From NCBI GenBank assembly GCA_000403215.2, contig KE159560.1, positions 415,269 to 479,268 on the forward strand: a stretch of 64,000 nt of DNA. The letters run 5' to 3'. A model generated the notes under the pieces. It saw nothing but the letters and a program-made list of their open reading frames with translations. It was not told where the DNA came from and did no database searches. Source of the stretch: Lachnospiraceae bacterium A4. GTDB lineage: Bacteria > Bacillota > Clostridia > Lachnospirales > Lachnospiraceae. Positions within the stretch are counted from its first letter, which is position 1. Every line of letters starts with the position of its first letter. A program made the translations under genes and the position numbers. Shown here in pieces: positions 52,016-61,463 of the stretch.

Positions 52016-53393
52016 AACACCACTTTACAAGTTTTTTAATAAAAAAAGTATCGTACAGGACTTTCTGATGTATAATGAGTTTGCTACAACCATTACAAAG
52101 GAAAGTGACCCTGTACGATAAACTCATTATACAACAAAGATAACCTGATTGGTAGACTTCATCAATATTTTTTTACTTATTTTGAAACATTTTCTGCCCC
52201 TACTGCAGAGACGCTGTTTTTACTGGTACTATCCATACTGGCAATGGAATCAGCCCATTCCATACGCTTCCTTTACAGGCACTTTTTGTCCGGCATCACG
52301 GAAAAATCGCTGAATGCATTTTACTATGCCTGCACCCATGCGAAAGTGGATTATTCCAGGTTTATGAACGTAACAGCGGCCATGGCCCTGAAGCTGGTTC
52401 CGGAACGCCTGAAGTCACAGCCGGTTTTTCTCTGCATTGACGACACCATGGTGGCAAAGTTTGGGAAAAAGTTTGAGGATGTATCAAAACTTTTCGACCA
52501 TGCCGCGCATAATGGTTCCAATTACCTCAACGGGCATTGTTTTGTCAGCCTTATGCTTTGTGTTCCGGTATGGCGCAAACAGCGGATTGTCTATCTGGCA
52601 GTTCCCTTGGGATACCGTATGTGGAAAAAGGAAGTATCCAAGCTGAAACTGGCGGCATCCATGGTACGGCAGGTTATGCCGGAGTTTTCTGCACAGAGAA
52701 ATGTCATCATCCTGTGCGACAGCTGGTATGCCAAAAAAGACCTGGTGTGTATCGTGGATGAGTATGCCAACCTGGATGTTATCTGCAATGCCAGGTATGA
52801 CTCTGTTATTTATGACCTTGCACCGCAGCCTACAGGCAAAAAGGGCAGGCCTGCCAAACATGGGAGACGCCTGTCCATAGAGACAGATTTCACCCTTTCT
52901 GAGGAAAAGGTTGGGCGCCAGACGTTTGTTTTTCAGCACTATTTTCCCCTGGCAGATGGAGATATTCTGCGCCTGGCAGGAAAAGGCACCGCTGAACCAG
53001 ACCGGGAGCAGCCGAATGCAGTTTATTCCCCTGTTGTGTTACTATTTCAGGTGGAACATCGAGGTCAGTTACTATGAGCAGAAAACGTTCTGGTCATTAT
53101 GCAGCTACATGGTTCGCAGCAGAAAAGGGATAGAAATGCTGGTCAATTTGATTAATGTCGCATACTGCGCAATGAAAATGCTGCCTTATCAGGATGAAGT
53201 TTTTTCAAAATACCGTAACGAAAGCGTGCAGGAACTCCGGTTCGCTCTCAGTGAGGAAATTCGCCGGCAGGTATTTTATGCCATTTTCCTGCAAAATGTC
53301 GAAACGGGCATAAAATCAAGTGTCTTTACAAAGGTACTGAAACAGCTGCTTTGGCATCAATGTAGCGGTTGGCATAAGTTGTAAAGTGGTGTT
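52016..53393 (+). mobile_element. IS4/IS701-like insertion sequence, decayed
   Basis: Inverted ends AACACCACTTTACAA (52016-52030) and TTGTAAAGTGGTGTT (53379-53393). One transposase frame broken by at least two indels. No clear target duplication is visible beside the ends. Confidence 0.75.
52097..53384 (+). pseudogene. DDE transposase (IS4/IS701-like), frameshifted
   Basis: The protein begins near GTG 52097 (VTLYDKLI), shifts frame after a few codons, and reads LIGRLHQYFFTYFETFSAPT through FLCIDDTMVAKFGKKFEDVS (catalytic Asp pair) and NVIILCDSWYAKKDLV (second Asp). It shifts again at about 52975 to QFIPLLCYYFRWNIEVSYYE (Glu region) and ends HQCSGWHKL. It cannot make a full protein. Confidence 0.75.
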
Positions 53394-53411
53394 AATTCTA
53401 AGAACTGGGAT

Positions 53412-53897
53412 TTAATGCATTATCATATCCTCTATTATATCAATTGTTAAACCACTTGTATCAATACAATTTCCCAAAGAAGAGAAAAACGATAAGGATT
53501 TTAAACTTATTTCAAGCCATTCATTTGTTCTCCATTCACAATTTTTATCGCTTTCCCATCTATTTACCAAAGTATTTTTATCACATGTCAAAGTAAAACT
53601 TTTTACTTCTAATTCCATATCGGAAATGCCATCAACAACTTTTTGATAAACCCATTGTTCATCCATCAACCATACCAATACAACCATTTTACATATTGAA
53701 CATTTCTTATAGTTATCAATCATATGCAGAATATTATCTATCGCCATTATTTTGGTTTCTCGATTTCCTACAAATGGGTGAATATCTAAGCACCAATCTC
53801 CATCAATAAAAGCTGTTCCTGTATATTTCTCTGCAATATATTTTCCTACCGTTGTTTTTCCCACTCCCATAGGACCATTTATAATTATCACTTTCAT
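53412..53897 (-). CDS. P-loop nucleotide kinase-like protein
   Basis: 161 aa, GGAGATATAAT before ATG. Walker A GPMGVGKT (8-15), then IDGDWCLDIHPF as in small-molecule kinases, M-D-E-Q-W and C-D-K-N-T-L-V-N-R-W-E-S-D (lid region). AT-rich. Likely phosphorylates a small substrate (antibiotic, sugar or nucleoside); which one cannot be told. Confidence 0.8.
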   Translation of the reverse strand: MKVIIINGPMGVGKTTVGKYIAEKYTGTAFIDGDWCLDIHPFVGNRETKIMAIDNILHMIDNYKKCSICKMVVLVWLMDEQWVYQKVVDGISDMELEVKSFTLTCDKNTLVNRWESDKNCEWRTNEWLEISLKSLSFFSSLGNCIDTSGLTIDIIEDMIMH

Positions 53898-54109
53898 ATT
53901 ATATCTCCTACAATATTTTTTTACTAAATCATTCTTTCATATAGAAACTCGCCAGAAAATTCCGATTCACTTCTTTACTAACCATGAATATTTTATCACA
54001 TAGAAAATTAGACGTCATTCCTTTATCCGCAAATTTTACCTTTATTCCTAAAGACACAAACAGGACACTCCCGTATCTGAAAATGCCCTGTTCTCATTCG
54101 TTTAAATTA
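53898..54109. other. Intergenic, no gene seen
   Basis: AT-rich spacer. An ACAAACAGGACACTCCCGTA...CCCTGTTCTCATTCG region (about 54055-54100) may form a terminator for the upstream-facing genes. Confidence 0.4.
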
Positions 54110-54409
54110 TTATGTACAATCCTTCTCGATAAGAAATTTATCTCGCTCCTCCATCACTTCTGTAGCCATCAATGCGCCTAAACTATATCCTCTGATAAAC
54201 CTGTTTTGCGCGTCGCAGTTATGTTCATTTCCAATTGCTTCTAACAGCTTCTGTAAAAGCCCGTTCTGTTCCTCATTGAGCTTTTCCTCCAGTTCTTTAA
54301 GGAATGTGCATACCTGTTCACAGTATTTTTGATGCTCTGGTGAGCGTTTCTCTATCACTACATTTACAAGGAGCTGCTCATCGGAGAATGCATCTAAAAT
54401 CTTTCCCAC
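54110..54409 (-). CDS. DUF6809-like small protein
   Basis: Probable GTG start at 54409 (GGAAAGGACAGG upstream), 99 aa. VGKILDAFSDEQL, RSPEHQKYCEQVCTFLKELE EKLNEEQ and RFIRGYSLGALMATEVMEER match the helical DUF6809-like family in length and ending (F-x-x-G-Y-x-L-G). The open frame extends to 54511 but without a site. First gene outside the hemZ-relA backbone. Confidence 0.65.
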   Translation of the reverse strand: MGKILDAFSDEQLLVNVVIEKRSPEHQKYCEQVCTFLKELEEKLNEEQNGLLQKLLEAIGNEHNCDAQNRFIRGYSLGALMATEVMEERDKFLIEKDCT

Positions 54410-54547
54410 TCTGTTATCCTGTCCTTTCCTACCCCCGCATATCGCATTATGATGTACCAACGCAAAAAATTTTGTTGGACTTCTGGTATCTTTGTTGTAC
54501 CCTAAATCCACATCACACTCAACAATTTTAGTCCGAATTTTGAATTT

Positions 54548-55990
54548 TTAATCTTCTAATAATACACGTTTTCTTTCTATCATTTCCCCGATTCTCTCGA
54601 TATATTGGGAAACATCTTTCACATTTTCGCTTCGCTTGATCAGCCCGTCAGGGTATACCCTTTTTGACACGCTGCCGGCTCCGCAGGCGACTATGGTCTG
54701 TTTCTCCTCCATAATCAGAATATTATAAATCCCATACTTCCCCTCTCTCGCATACCCCACATTCTCAAAATTCCCCGACATATTTTTCTGCCGGTAGAGA
54801 TAATACGGCTTCATCTCCAGTGCATACGCACCTTTCTGGGCAATGTCCATTGTGCTGTCTGTATTGCGAAGCGTCGCAATGCCGTTTTCCTCAATCCACT
54901 GGCTGAGTTTGGACGCCCGCTTGACGGCAAGCGAATGTACGGTCAGGCTGTCAGGATTTAGTTTGCAAATCTCGTGAATTGTGTTCTGCACGTCGGATTC
55001 CAATTCCCCGGGAAGTCCTAAGATGATATCCATATTAATGTTGTCAAAGCCTGCTTCCCGCGCCAGCCAAAAGGCGTCCTTTACCTGTGCAACTGTATGC
55101 TGCCTGCCAATGTATCTTAGGGTTTCATCTTTCATTGTCTGCGGATTCACCGAGATACGGGTCACGCCGCGCTTTTTCAGCACATCAAGCTTTTCCCTCG
55201 TGATGCTGTCTGCGCGCCCTGCTTCCACGGTAAATTCTGTCACCTGCCGAAAATCAAACTGGTTGCGTACATACTGTAACAGCCTGTCCAGTTCTGCCGC
55301 TTCCAGCGTCGTAGGCGTACCGCCGCCAATATAAACTGTGTCTAAAATCTTGTTCTTATATGTTTCCGCAACAAAATCAATTTCCTGAAATAGCGCCTGC
55401 AAGTATTCTTCTACCCGTTTGCGCCATACCGCGATGGGGTAAGACGTAAATGAACAATACAGGCATGTTGTTGGGCAGAACGGAATGCCGATATAGAGGC
55501 TATAACCGTCCTCATAGTGAAGCCTGTCAAGGATTGCTTTCTCGCGTCTGGCAATGTCGAGACTTAACTGCGCTTTCTCATCACTGACAGCGTGTGCCGC
55601 TTTCAGCCATGCGACAATCTCCGCATCTTCTTTGCCCTCTGCCAGCATTCCCATAGCGAGCTTCGTCGGACGGATACCTGTTAGATTCCCCCATGGAAGT
55701 GTCTTTCCTGTATAGTCGCACAAATCTTGATATATCGAAAGCTTGCACTCCTTTTTTATGACATCTGTGTCATTTTTATAAGTGTGCACATACTCTTTTC
55801 TGACATCTATGTCAAGTATGACGTTCATGCTGTCATTAAAAAGCTGTATAATTACTTGCTTTTCGTCATCTTGATGCTCCTCCTGCGCCTCTGCCGCATA
55901 CACCCTCACATCGTGCTCTGGATAAAATGATTTGAGCAGCGCATGCAGATCATATTGATAATTTTCCCTGTTTGTATATACATGTATCAT
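54548..55990 (-). CDS. hemZ: Coproporphyrinogen dehydrogenase HemZ
   Basis: 480 aa radical-SAM enzyme. An N-terminal HemZ-specific region (1-160) precedes the Fe-S motif CPTTCLYCSF (about 174-183). Then GGGTPTTL, VEAGRADSITREKLDVLKKR and SVNPQTMKDETLRYIGRQHT, as in oxygen-independent coproporphyrinogen III oxidase relatives. Found 36 bp after the small hypothetical gene in the conserved apt-relA-MBL-hemZ order of Clostridia. In many strict anaerobes the true substrate is not established. Confidence 0.93.
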   Translation of the reverse strand: MIHVYTNRENYQYDLHALLKSFYPEHDVRVYAAEAQEEHQDDEKQVIIQLFNDSMNVILDIDVRKEYVHTYKNDTDVIKKECKLSIYQDLCDYTGKTLPWGNLTGIRPTKLAMGMLAEGKEDAEIVAWLKAAHAVSDEKAQLSLDIARREKAILDRLHYEDGYSLYIGIPFCPTTCLYCSFTSYPIAVWRKRVEEYLQALFQEIDFVAETYKNKILDTVYIGGGTPTTLEAAELDRLLQYVRNQFDFRQVTEFTVEAGRADSITREKLDVLKKRGVTRISVNPQTMKDETLRYIGRQHTVAQVKDAFWLAREAGFDNINMDIILGLPGELESDVQNTIHEICKLNPDSLTVHSLAVKRASKLSQWIEENGIATLRNTDSTMDIAQKGAYALEMKPYYLYRQKNMSGNFENVGYAREGKYGIYNILIMEEKQTIVACGAGSVSKRVYPDGLIKRSENVKDVSQYIERIGEMIERKRVLLED

Positions 55991-56026
55991 CTCTATACCC
56001 CTTATGTACTTTGGTACGCATACAAA

Positions 56027-56407
56027 TCACAACTCTTCCCACTCAATACAGGACGGTTTTTCCTGTGTATGAAAAAACGCTGACGCACATTGCAGTGCCT
56101 TTTCAATGGAAAGTATCTGGTATCCCGCCACGGAATAATCATTCCCGCCGATTTGCCAGCGAAAATCATCTTCCCGTCCAAGGTCGCCTATTGATGCAAA
56201 AATCTCCTCATTATCCTCGGAAAAATAATTCACGACAGCCTGCCGGCCTTTGACCAGAATAGAGAGCGTGCAGGGATCGTCTGTACTTTCCTCATGATAG
56301 AGATGAATCTCATTGTCCTGACCTGCGTACAGTATTTGCCGTATTTGCTGCTCGTATTCCTCATAATCTGAGTATTCATGACAACAATTTAAATCATTTA
56401 TAAACAT
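56027..56407 (-). CDS. Hypothetical 126-aa protein
   Basis: ATG 56407 with GGAGGATAAAA upstream. MFINDLNCCHEYSDYEEYEQ then a beta-rich core LSILVKGRQAVVNYFSEDNE and WQIGGNDYSVAGYQILSIEK. It resembles small Imm1-type immunity folds in outline, but no family is certain. Sits inside the apt-hemZ operon between the MBL gene and hemZ. Confidence 0.7.
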   Translation of the reverse strand: MFINDLNCCHEYSDYEEYEQQIRQILYAGQDNEIHLYHEESTDDPCTLSILVKGRQAVVNYFSEDNEEIFASIGDLGREDDFRWQIGGNDYSVAGYQILSIEKALQCASAFFHTQEKPSCIEWEEL

Positions 56408-56442
56408 TTTTATCCTCCAGTTCACCGCAAAAAAATCCATGC

Positions 56443-57078
56443 CTATGCCAAGCATGGATTATATTTTCTCTCATATCCGACGGTGGTTGCATCTCCATGT
56501 CCCGAGTAAAGCTTCACCTCATCAGGAAGTGTCATAATTCGCTCACGGATAGAATCGCCTAACTGCCGCATCGAGCCAGAATAAAAATCAGTTCTTCCGA
56601 CAGAACAGTTAAAAATCGTATCGCCGCAGAACAAGGTTTTATCCTCGGCAGCGTAAAAACAGCAGCCGCCCTTCGTATGTCCCGGCGTATGGAGAACTTC
56701 AAAGTCTACGCCCGCCATGGAAAATGTTTGTTTGTCATGAAAATATTCATCTGCCTCGAAACCATATGCTTTGCCAAACCAGCCAGAGAGATTCTTTTCC
56801 GGGTCCTTTAAGATCTCGGCTTCGTCCTCATGGGCATAAATTTTTGCGCCGCTGAATTCCTTGAGCTTCAAGGCGCCGCCCGTATGGTCTCCGTGGCCGT
56901 GTGTCAGCAAAATGCCTGCAATCTTTTCAAATCCAAGGCTTTTCACATCCTCATACACAATCTCTCCATTGTCTCCGGGGTCGATCACCGCGATCTCATC
57001 CGCGCCTTCTCTGTACACATAATAACAATTAGTCTGGCAGGCACTCAGTACCCTTCTCTTTACTTTTAAATCCGCCAT
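56443..57078 (-). CDS. MBL-fold metallo-hydrolase (glyoxalase II-like)
   Basis: 211 aa from ATG 57078. Zinc motif THGHGDHTGG (HxHxDH), further ligands in HTPGHTKGGCC (His), FCGDTIF (Asp) and SGHGDATT (His). Single-domain YcbL-type; probably hydrolyses S-acylglutathione-like or other thioesters. The start nearly touches the relA stop (TGATATG), so coupled to relA. Confidence 0.92.
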   Translation of the reverse strand: MADLKVKRRVLSACQTNCYYVYREGADEIAVIDPGDNGEIVYEDVKSLGFEKIAGILLTHGHGDHTGGALKLKEFSGAKIYAHEDEAEILKDPEKNLSGWFGKAYGFEADEYFHDKQTFSMAGVDFEVLHTPGHTKGGCCFYAAEDKTLFCGDTIFNCSVGRTDFYSGSMRQLGDSIRERIMTLPDEVKLYSGHGDATTVGYERKYNPCLA

Positions 57079-57079
57079 A

Positions 57080-59440
57080 TCAGCCTGTAGTCCTTTCAAT
57101 ATCAATCACACTGTCAATCAGCCGCAGCTTATCGACAATCATCTGAAGCTCCTCCCTGCAGGTTATCTCAAAAGTCATTGCAATGGTTGCGATATCCTGC
57201 TTATTGGTTCTGGTATTCACAGAACGGATATCAATGTTTTTCTCTGTCAGGGTCTTTGTGATATCCGCGAGCAGACCACTTCGGTTCTGCGCGTAGATCA
57301 CGATTTCTGTCAAATATTTCTCTTTCCGCTCTGCCGCCTCCTCAGGCTGCCACTCTGCATCAATCAGTCTGGAACGGTCTAAATCTGTCAGGCTCATAAT
57401 GTTGATACAGTCTGTCCTGTGAATGGAAACACCGCGCCCGCGTGTGATAAAGCCCACAATCTCATCACCGGGCACCGGCGCACAGCAGCGTGAAAACCGC
57501 ACTGCCACGTCATGAATCCCCTTGACGGATATCCCCGTCTTGCTCTTGGGCTTCATCAGCTTATTCGCATTATTTTCCTGTATCTGTGCAATCAGTTCCT
57601 CGTCTGTCGCCTGCTTTTTGTTCTCCTTGGCATACAACTCCTGCATACGGTTGATGACCTGCCCTTCCTTGAGGGCGCCATGTCCGATTGCCGCAAGAAC
57701 TGCATCCCAGTCATTAAAACCATATTTGTGCATCACTGCCCGTTGCAGTTCAGCCGTCAAAATCTCCACCACATTTACATTTTTAGACTTGCAGTAGTTC
57801 TGAAAAAGTTCCCTTCCTTTTAGAATGTTGTCCTCCTTCAGCTCGCTCTTAAACCACTGCGAAATCTTGTTTTTTGCCTGTGATGATTTGACAATGTTCA
57901 GCCAGTCGCGGCTTGGCCCCTTGGAGTTTTGGGAAGTCATAATTTCGATACAGTCACCGTTATTAATCTGATAGTCGATTGTAACAAGCTTCCCGTTCAC
58001 TCTGGCGCCAATCATTTTATTGCCGACGGCACTGTGGACACTGTATGCAAAATCAATCGGGGTAGACCCCGCCGGCAGATTCTTCACATCTCCTGCCGGT
58101 GTGAAGCAGTATACATGGTCCGAGAACAAATCTAAATCGCTCTTTAAGAGCTTCATAAATTCCTTGTTGTCCGCGGTATCCTTCTGCCACTCAAGAATCT
58201 GGCTGAGCCACGCGAGCTTCTCCTCCTCGCCGCCGCTCGAAACTTTGCCGTCACTTGCTTCTTTATATTTCCAGTGTGCAGCGATACCATACTCCGCAAC
58301 CCGGTGCATCTCAAACGTCCGAATCTGTATCTCAAACGGCACACCCATCGAACCAATCAGTGTCGTGTGGAGTGACTGGTACATATTTGCCTTGGGCATC
58401 GCGATATAATCTTTAAACCGCCCGGGCATTGGCTTATACATTTCATGAATCACACCGAGCGCCGCATAACAGTCCTTGACTGAATCAACAATAATGCGCA
58501 CCGCAAACAAGTCAAAAATCTGATCGATGGTTTTTCCCTGATTTTTCATTTTTTTATAAATACTGAAAAAATGCTTCACCCTGCCGTCAATCTGCGCGTC
58601 AATTCCCGCGTCTATAATGTGTTCTGTCACTTCGTCCACAATGTCCTGCACATACTTTTCACGCGCATCTTTCCGCAAAGCGATTTTTTCCACCAAATCA
58701 TAATAGGCTTCTGATTCCAGATATTTTAAGGATAAATCATCCAGCTCGATCTTAATCTTGGAAATGCCAAGCCGCTCCGCAAGGGGTGAATAAATGTCCA
58801 GTGTCTCGCGCGCGATGCGTTTCTGGCTCTCTGGCGATTTATATTTTAATGTCCGCATATTGTGGAGGCGGTCGGCCAGTTTAATCAAAATCACACGGAT
58901 GTCTTTCGTCATTGCAAGAAACATTTTCCGCAGATTCTCTGCCTGAAGCTCTTCGCGGCTCTTTTGTAAATCGGGGGCGGCGTCCCCTGTATACTGTAAC
59001 TGCTCTAATTTGGTAACACCGTCAACAAGCAGCTCGACATCCGGGCCAAACTCCTCCTTGAGCTGCGCATTGGTCATAATGGTATCTTCAACGACATCAT
59101 GCAAAAGCCCTGCAATGATTGTCTCCTTGTCAAGTTCTAAATCCGCAAGAATGATCGCCACACACAGCGGATGAACGATATACGGTTCTCCTGACTTTCT
59201 GACCTGATCTTTGTGCGCTACACAGGCGGTCTTGTATGCCTTGTCAATCATCGAGATATCATCGGAGGGATGATATTTATGCACACGCCGAACAAGCCCC
59301 TGATATAACTCATCGGGGCTTTGAAATTCCTTGATATATTCGATTTTCCGTTCATCTGTTTTTCTGGACCCCGTCTTACTTCCGTTTATGATCAGGGAGT
59401 CCTCATATGCTCCTGTTCTTGTCTGTTTCTCATCTGTCAC
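57080..59440 (-). CDS. relA: Bifunctional (p)ppGpp synthetase/hydrolase RelA/SpoT
   Basis: 786 aa. HD hydrolase (about 70-190): YIVHPLCVAIILADLELDKE and GLLHDVVEDT, with the HD pair intact. Synthetase (about 255-370): YKKMKNQGKTIDQIFDLFAVRIIVDS. TGS domain with YCFTPAGDVKNLPAGSTPID (about 415-475). C-terminal zinc-finger/ACT with RCCAPVPGDEIVGF and AQNRSGLLADITKTL. Both catalytic domains appear functional. Makes and degrades the stringent alarmone. 47 bp after apt. Confidence 0.96.
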   Translation of the reverse strand: MTDEKQTRTGAYEDSLIINGSKTGSRKTDERKIEYIKEFQSPDELYQGLVRRVHKYHPSDDISMIDKAYKTACVAHKDQVRKSGEPYIVHPLCVAIILADLELDKETIIAGLLHDVVEDTIMTNAQLKEEFGPDVELLVDGVTKLEQLQYTGDAAPDLQKSREELQAENLRKMFLAMTKDIRVILIKLADRLHNMRTLKYKSPESQKRIARETLDIYSPLAERLGISKIKIELDDLSLKYLESEAYYDLVEKIALRKDAREKYVQDIVDEVTEHIIDAGIDAQIDGRVKHFFSIYKKMKNQGKTIDQIFDLFAVRIIVDSVKDCYAALGVIHEMYKPMPGRFKDYIAMPKANMYQSLHTTLIGSMGVPFEIQIRTFEMHRVAEYGIAAHWKYKEASDGKVSSGGEEEKLAWLSQILEWQKDTADNKEFMKLLKSDLDLFSDHVYCFTPAGDVKNLPAGSTPIDFAYSVHSAVGNKMIGARVNGKLVTIDYQINNGDCIEIMTSQNSKGPSRDWLNIVKSSQAKNKISQWFKSELKEDNILKGRELFQNYCKSKNVNVVEILTAELQRAVMHKYGFNDWDAVLAAIGHGALKEGQVINRMQELYAKENKKQATDEELIAQIQENNANKLMKPKSKTGISVKGIHDVAVRFSRCCAPVPGDEIVGFITRGRGVSIHRTDCINIMSLTDLDRSRLIDAEWQPEEAAERKEKYLTEIVIYAQNRSGLLADITKTLTEKNIDIRSVNTRTNKQDIATIAMTFEITCREELQMIVDKLRLIDSVIDIERTTG

Positions 59441-59487
59441 TTCGCATCACCAGCCATATTCAACAAAATATTTATACAATCTGTTTC

Positions 59488-60012
59488 CTACTTGCCCTCA
59501 TAGGTTATCGCTGCATCAAGCCTGTAGCCTGCAATCCGCTCTCTACCATTTAAACCTGCAAGCTCCATCAGCACAACGACCCCTACTACCTCACCGCCAA
59601 GTGACTCAATCAATTTGATCATGGCTTCTGTCGTACCTCCAGTCGCAATCAGGTCATCGACTACCAGCACCTTCTGTCCCGGCTGAATCGAATCCTTATG
59701 CATCTCTATGGTTGCTTTGCCGTATTCCAGATCGTAGTCTATAGAAACAGTCTCTCTTGGAAGCTTTCCTTTTTTTCGTATCAGGACAAAAGGTTTGCGG
59801 CTGTTATAGGCAATGGGGGTCCCAAAGATAAAGCCCCTTGATTCAGCGCCTGCCACCACATCGTATTTCAAATCTTTTACCAAATCCTGCATGGTATCTA
59901 TCGCAAGATGCAGCCCGTCCGCATCCTGCAAAACGCTCGTCACATCACGGAAAATAATGCCAGGTTCTGGAAAATCAGGTATCGCTCTTACGTATTCTTC
60001 CAATTTTTTCAT
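59488..60012 (-). CDS. apt: Adenine phosphoribosyltransferase
   Basis: 174 aa. Converts adenine plus PRPP to AMP. Typical PRTase loop VLVVDDLIATGGTTEAMIKL (about 118-137) and AGAESRGFIFGTPIAY (about 56-71). N-terminus MKKLEEYVRAIPDFPEPGII F is the normal start. First gene of the apt-relA-MBL-hemZ operon, with a clear promoter at 60098-60126. Confidence 0.96.
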   Translation of the reverse strand: MKKLEEYVRAIPDFPEPGIIFRDVTSVLQDADGLHLAIDTMQDLVKDLKYDVVAGAESRGFIFGTPIAYNSRKPFVLIRKKGKLPRETVSIDYDLEYGKATIEMHKDSIQPGQKVLVVDDLIATGGTTEAMIKLIESLGGEVVGVVVLMELAGLNGRERIAGYRLDAAITYEGK

Positions 60013-60097
60013 AATGTATACTCCAATCTTTTATAAATTTAAAATTTTTTCATACATTTTCATAAGAAGTTTCTAAAAAATTTACTTGAATATCATT

Positions 60098-60126
60098 ATT
60101 ATAGTATTATTTGAATGTGAAGTCAA
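60098..60126 (-). promoter_or_regulatory. Promoter of the apt-relA operon
   Basis: Minus strand -35 TTGACT (60121-60126), -10 TATAAT (60098-60103), 17-bp spacer. About 85 bp before the apt start. Confidence 0.75.
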
Positions 60127-60181
60127 TTCTTTTTATTTTTACAAATGCTTTTAACAACTGCTGCTCCGTTCAATTTGCATA

Positions 60182-60210
60182 TTGATTTTGCATGAACAAC
60201 AGGCTATAAT
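60182..60210 (+). promoter_or_regulatory. Promoter of the antiporter gene
   Basis: -35 TTGATT (60182-60187), -10 TATAAT (60205-60210), 17-bp spacer; divergent from the apt promoter. Confidence 0.7.
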
Positions 60211-60265
60211 GTAGACGGTACAGCAAATACGATAAATACTACATGACGAAAGAGGGGGAAATAAT

Positions 60266-61447
60266 ATGGAATCGTATTTCATGTTTAAGAATCTGGCAAT
60301 CATTCTCGTTGCCGCGAAAATCTGCGGAATCGCTGCCAGAAAATGCAAAGCGCCGCAGGTGGTGGGCGAGATCATCGCAGGACTTTTGATTGGGCCAAGC
60401 CTTCTGGGCTGGGTGGAGCAGTCAGACTTTCTGGTACAGCTTGCAGAGGTCGGCGTCGTATTGCTGATGTTCTCGGCTGGACTTGAGACGGACTTAAAAG
60501 ATTTGATGAAAACAGGACCGATTGCCGCGCTGATTGCCTGTACGGGCGTCTTTATTCCGCTGGTCTGCGGCGCATTGCTCTACATGGCATTTTACGGCTT
60601 TGCACCCTGGGGGTCTGAGGAATTTTACAAGGCAGTTTTTGTCGGCACAATCCTCACGGCGACTTCTGTGAGCATCACCGTCGAATCTCTAAAAGAAATG
60701 GGAAAATTAAAAGGAACCGTCGGCACGACGATATTAAGCGCAGCGATTATCGACGATATTATCGGCATTATCGTACTGACCTTCGTGATCGGCTTTAAGA
60801 GTCCGGAATCAAAACCTGTAACGGTACTTGTCAACACAATATTGTTTTTTGTGTTTGCAATTGTGATTGGTTTTCTCTGCTACAAGCTGTTTCAGTACAT
60901 AGACAACAAGTATCCGCACACAAGACGTATTCCAATCATGGGACTTGCGCTCTGCTTTGCGATGGCGTATATCGCAGAAAAATATTTTGGTATTGCGGAT
61001 ATCACAGGCGCATATGTAGCTGGCATTATCCTTTGCTCAATCCGTGATTCCGAGTATATTGCCGCGAAAATGGATACGAACTCCTACATGCTGTTTGGTC
61101 CGGTGTTCTTTGCCAGTATCGGGCTAAAGACCAATGTGGAAAGCGTGAACATGAGTATTCTCGTCTTTTCCATCGCATTTGTCGCTGTTGGTTTAATTTC
61201 TAAGATTATAGGCTGCGGTCTGACGGCGCGTCTGTGTAAATTTAATGGCATTGATTCGTTCAAGATTGGTGTCGGCATGATGACAAGAGGTGAGGTTGCG
61301 CTGATTGTGGCACAGAAGGGACTGACGGCGGGGCTGCTGACGCCGGTGTATTTTACCTCTGTGATATTTTTAATCATCGTTTCGTCCATCTTGACGCCAA
61401 TTATATTGAAAATATTATATGCAAAAGATGCTGCTTCCCCAACATAG
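60266..61447 (+). CDS. CPA2-type cation:proton antiporter
   Basis: 393 aa, GAAAGAGGGGGAAATAAT before ATG. About twelve membrane helices. Family landmarks: QVVGEIIAGLLIGPSLLGW (helices 1-2), LMFSAGLETDLKDLM, IIDDIIGIIVLTFVIG with the ion-binding Asp pair, and GMMTRGEVALIVAQKGLTAG. No C-terminal TrkA-N domain, so the short KefB/YjbQ-like form exchanging Na+ or K+ for H+. Confidence 0.92.
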   Translation: MESYFMFKNLAIILVAAKICGIAARKCKAPQVVGEIIAGLLIGPSLLGWVEQSDFLVQLAEVGVVLLMFSAGLETDLKDLMKTGPIAALIACTGVFIPLVCGALLYMAFYGFAPWGSEEFYKAVFVGTILTATSVSITVESLKEMGKLKGTVGTTILSAAIIDDIIGIIVLTFVIGFKSPESKPVTVLVNTILFFVFAIVIGFLCYKLFQYIDNKYPHTRRIPIMGLALCFAMAYIAEKYFGIADITGAYVAGIILCSIRDSEYIAAKMDTNSYMLFGPVFFASIGLKTNVESVNMSILVFSIAFVAVGLISKIIGCGLTARLCKFNGIDSFKIGVGMMTRGEVALIVAQKGLTAGLLTPVYFTSVIFLIIVSSILTPIILKILYAKDAASPT

Positions 61448-61463
61448 CTGGGGGAGCATTTTT
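61432..61463 (+). terminator. Terminator of the antiporter gene
   Basis: TGCTTCCCC / GGGGGAGCA hairpin with loop AACATAGCT then TTTTTAG. Overlaps the 3' end of the antiporter gene and reaches the stop of the opposing kinase. Confidence 0.85.
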
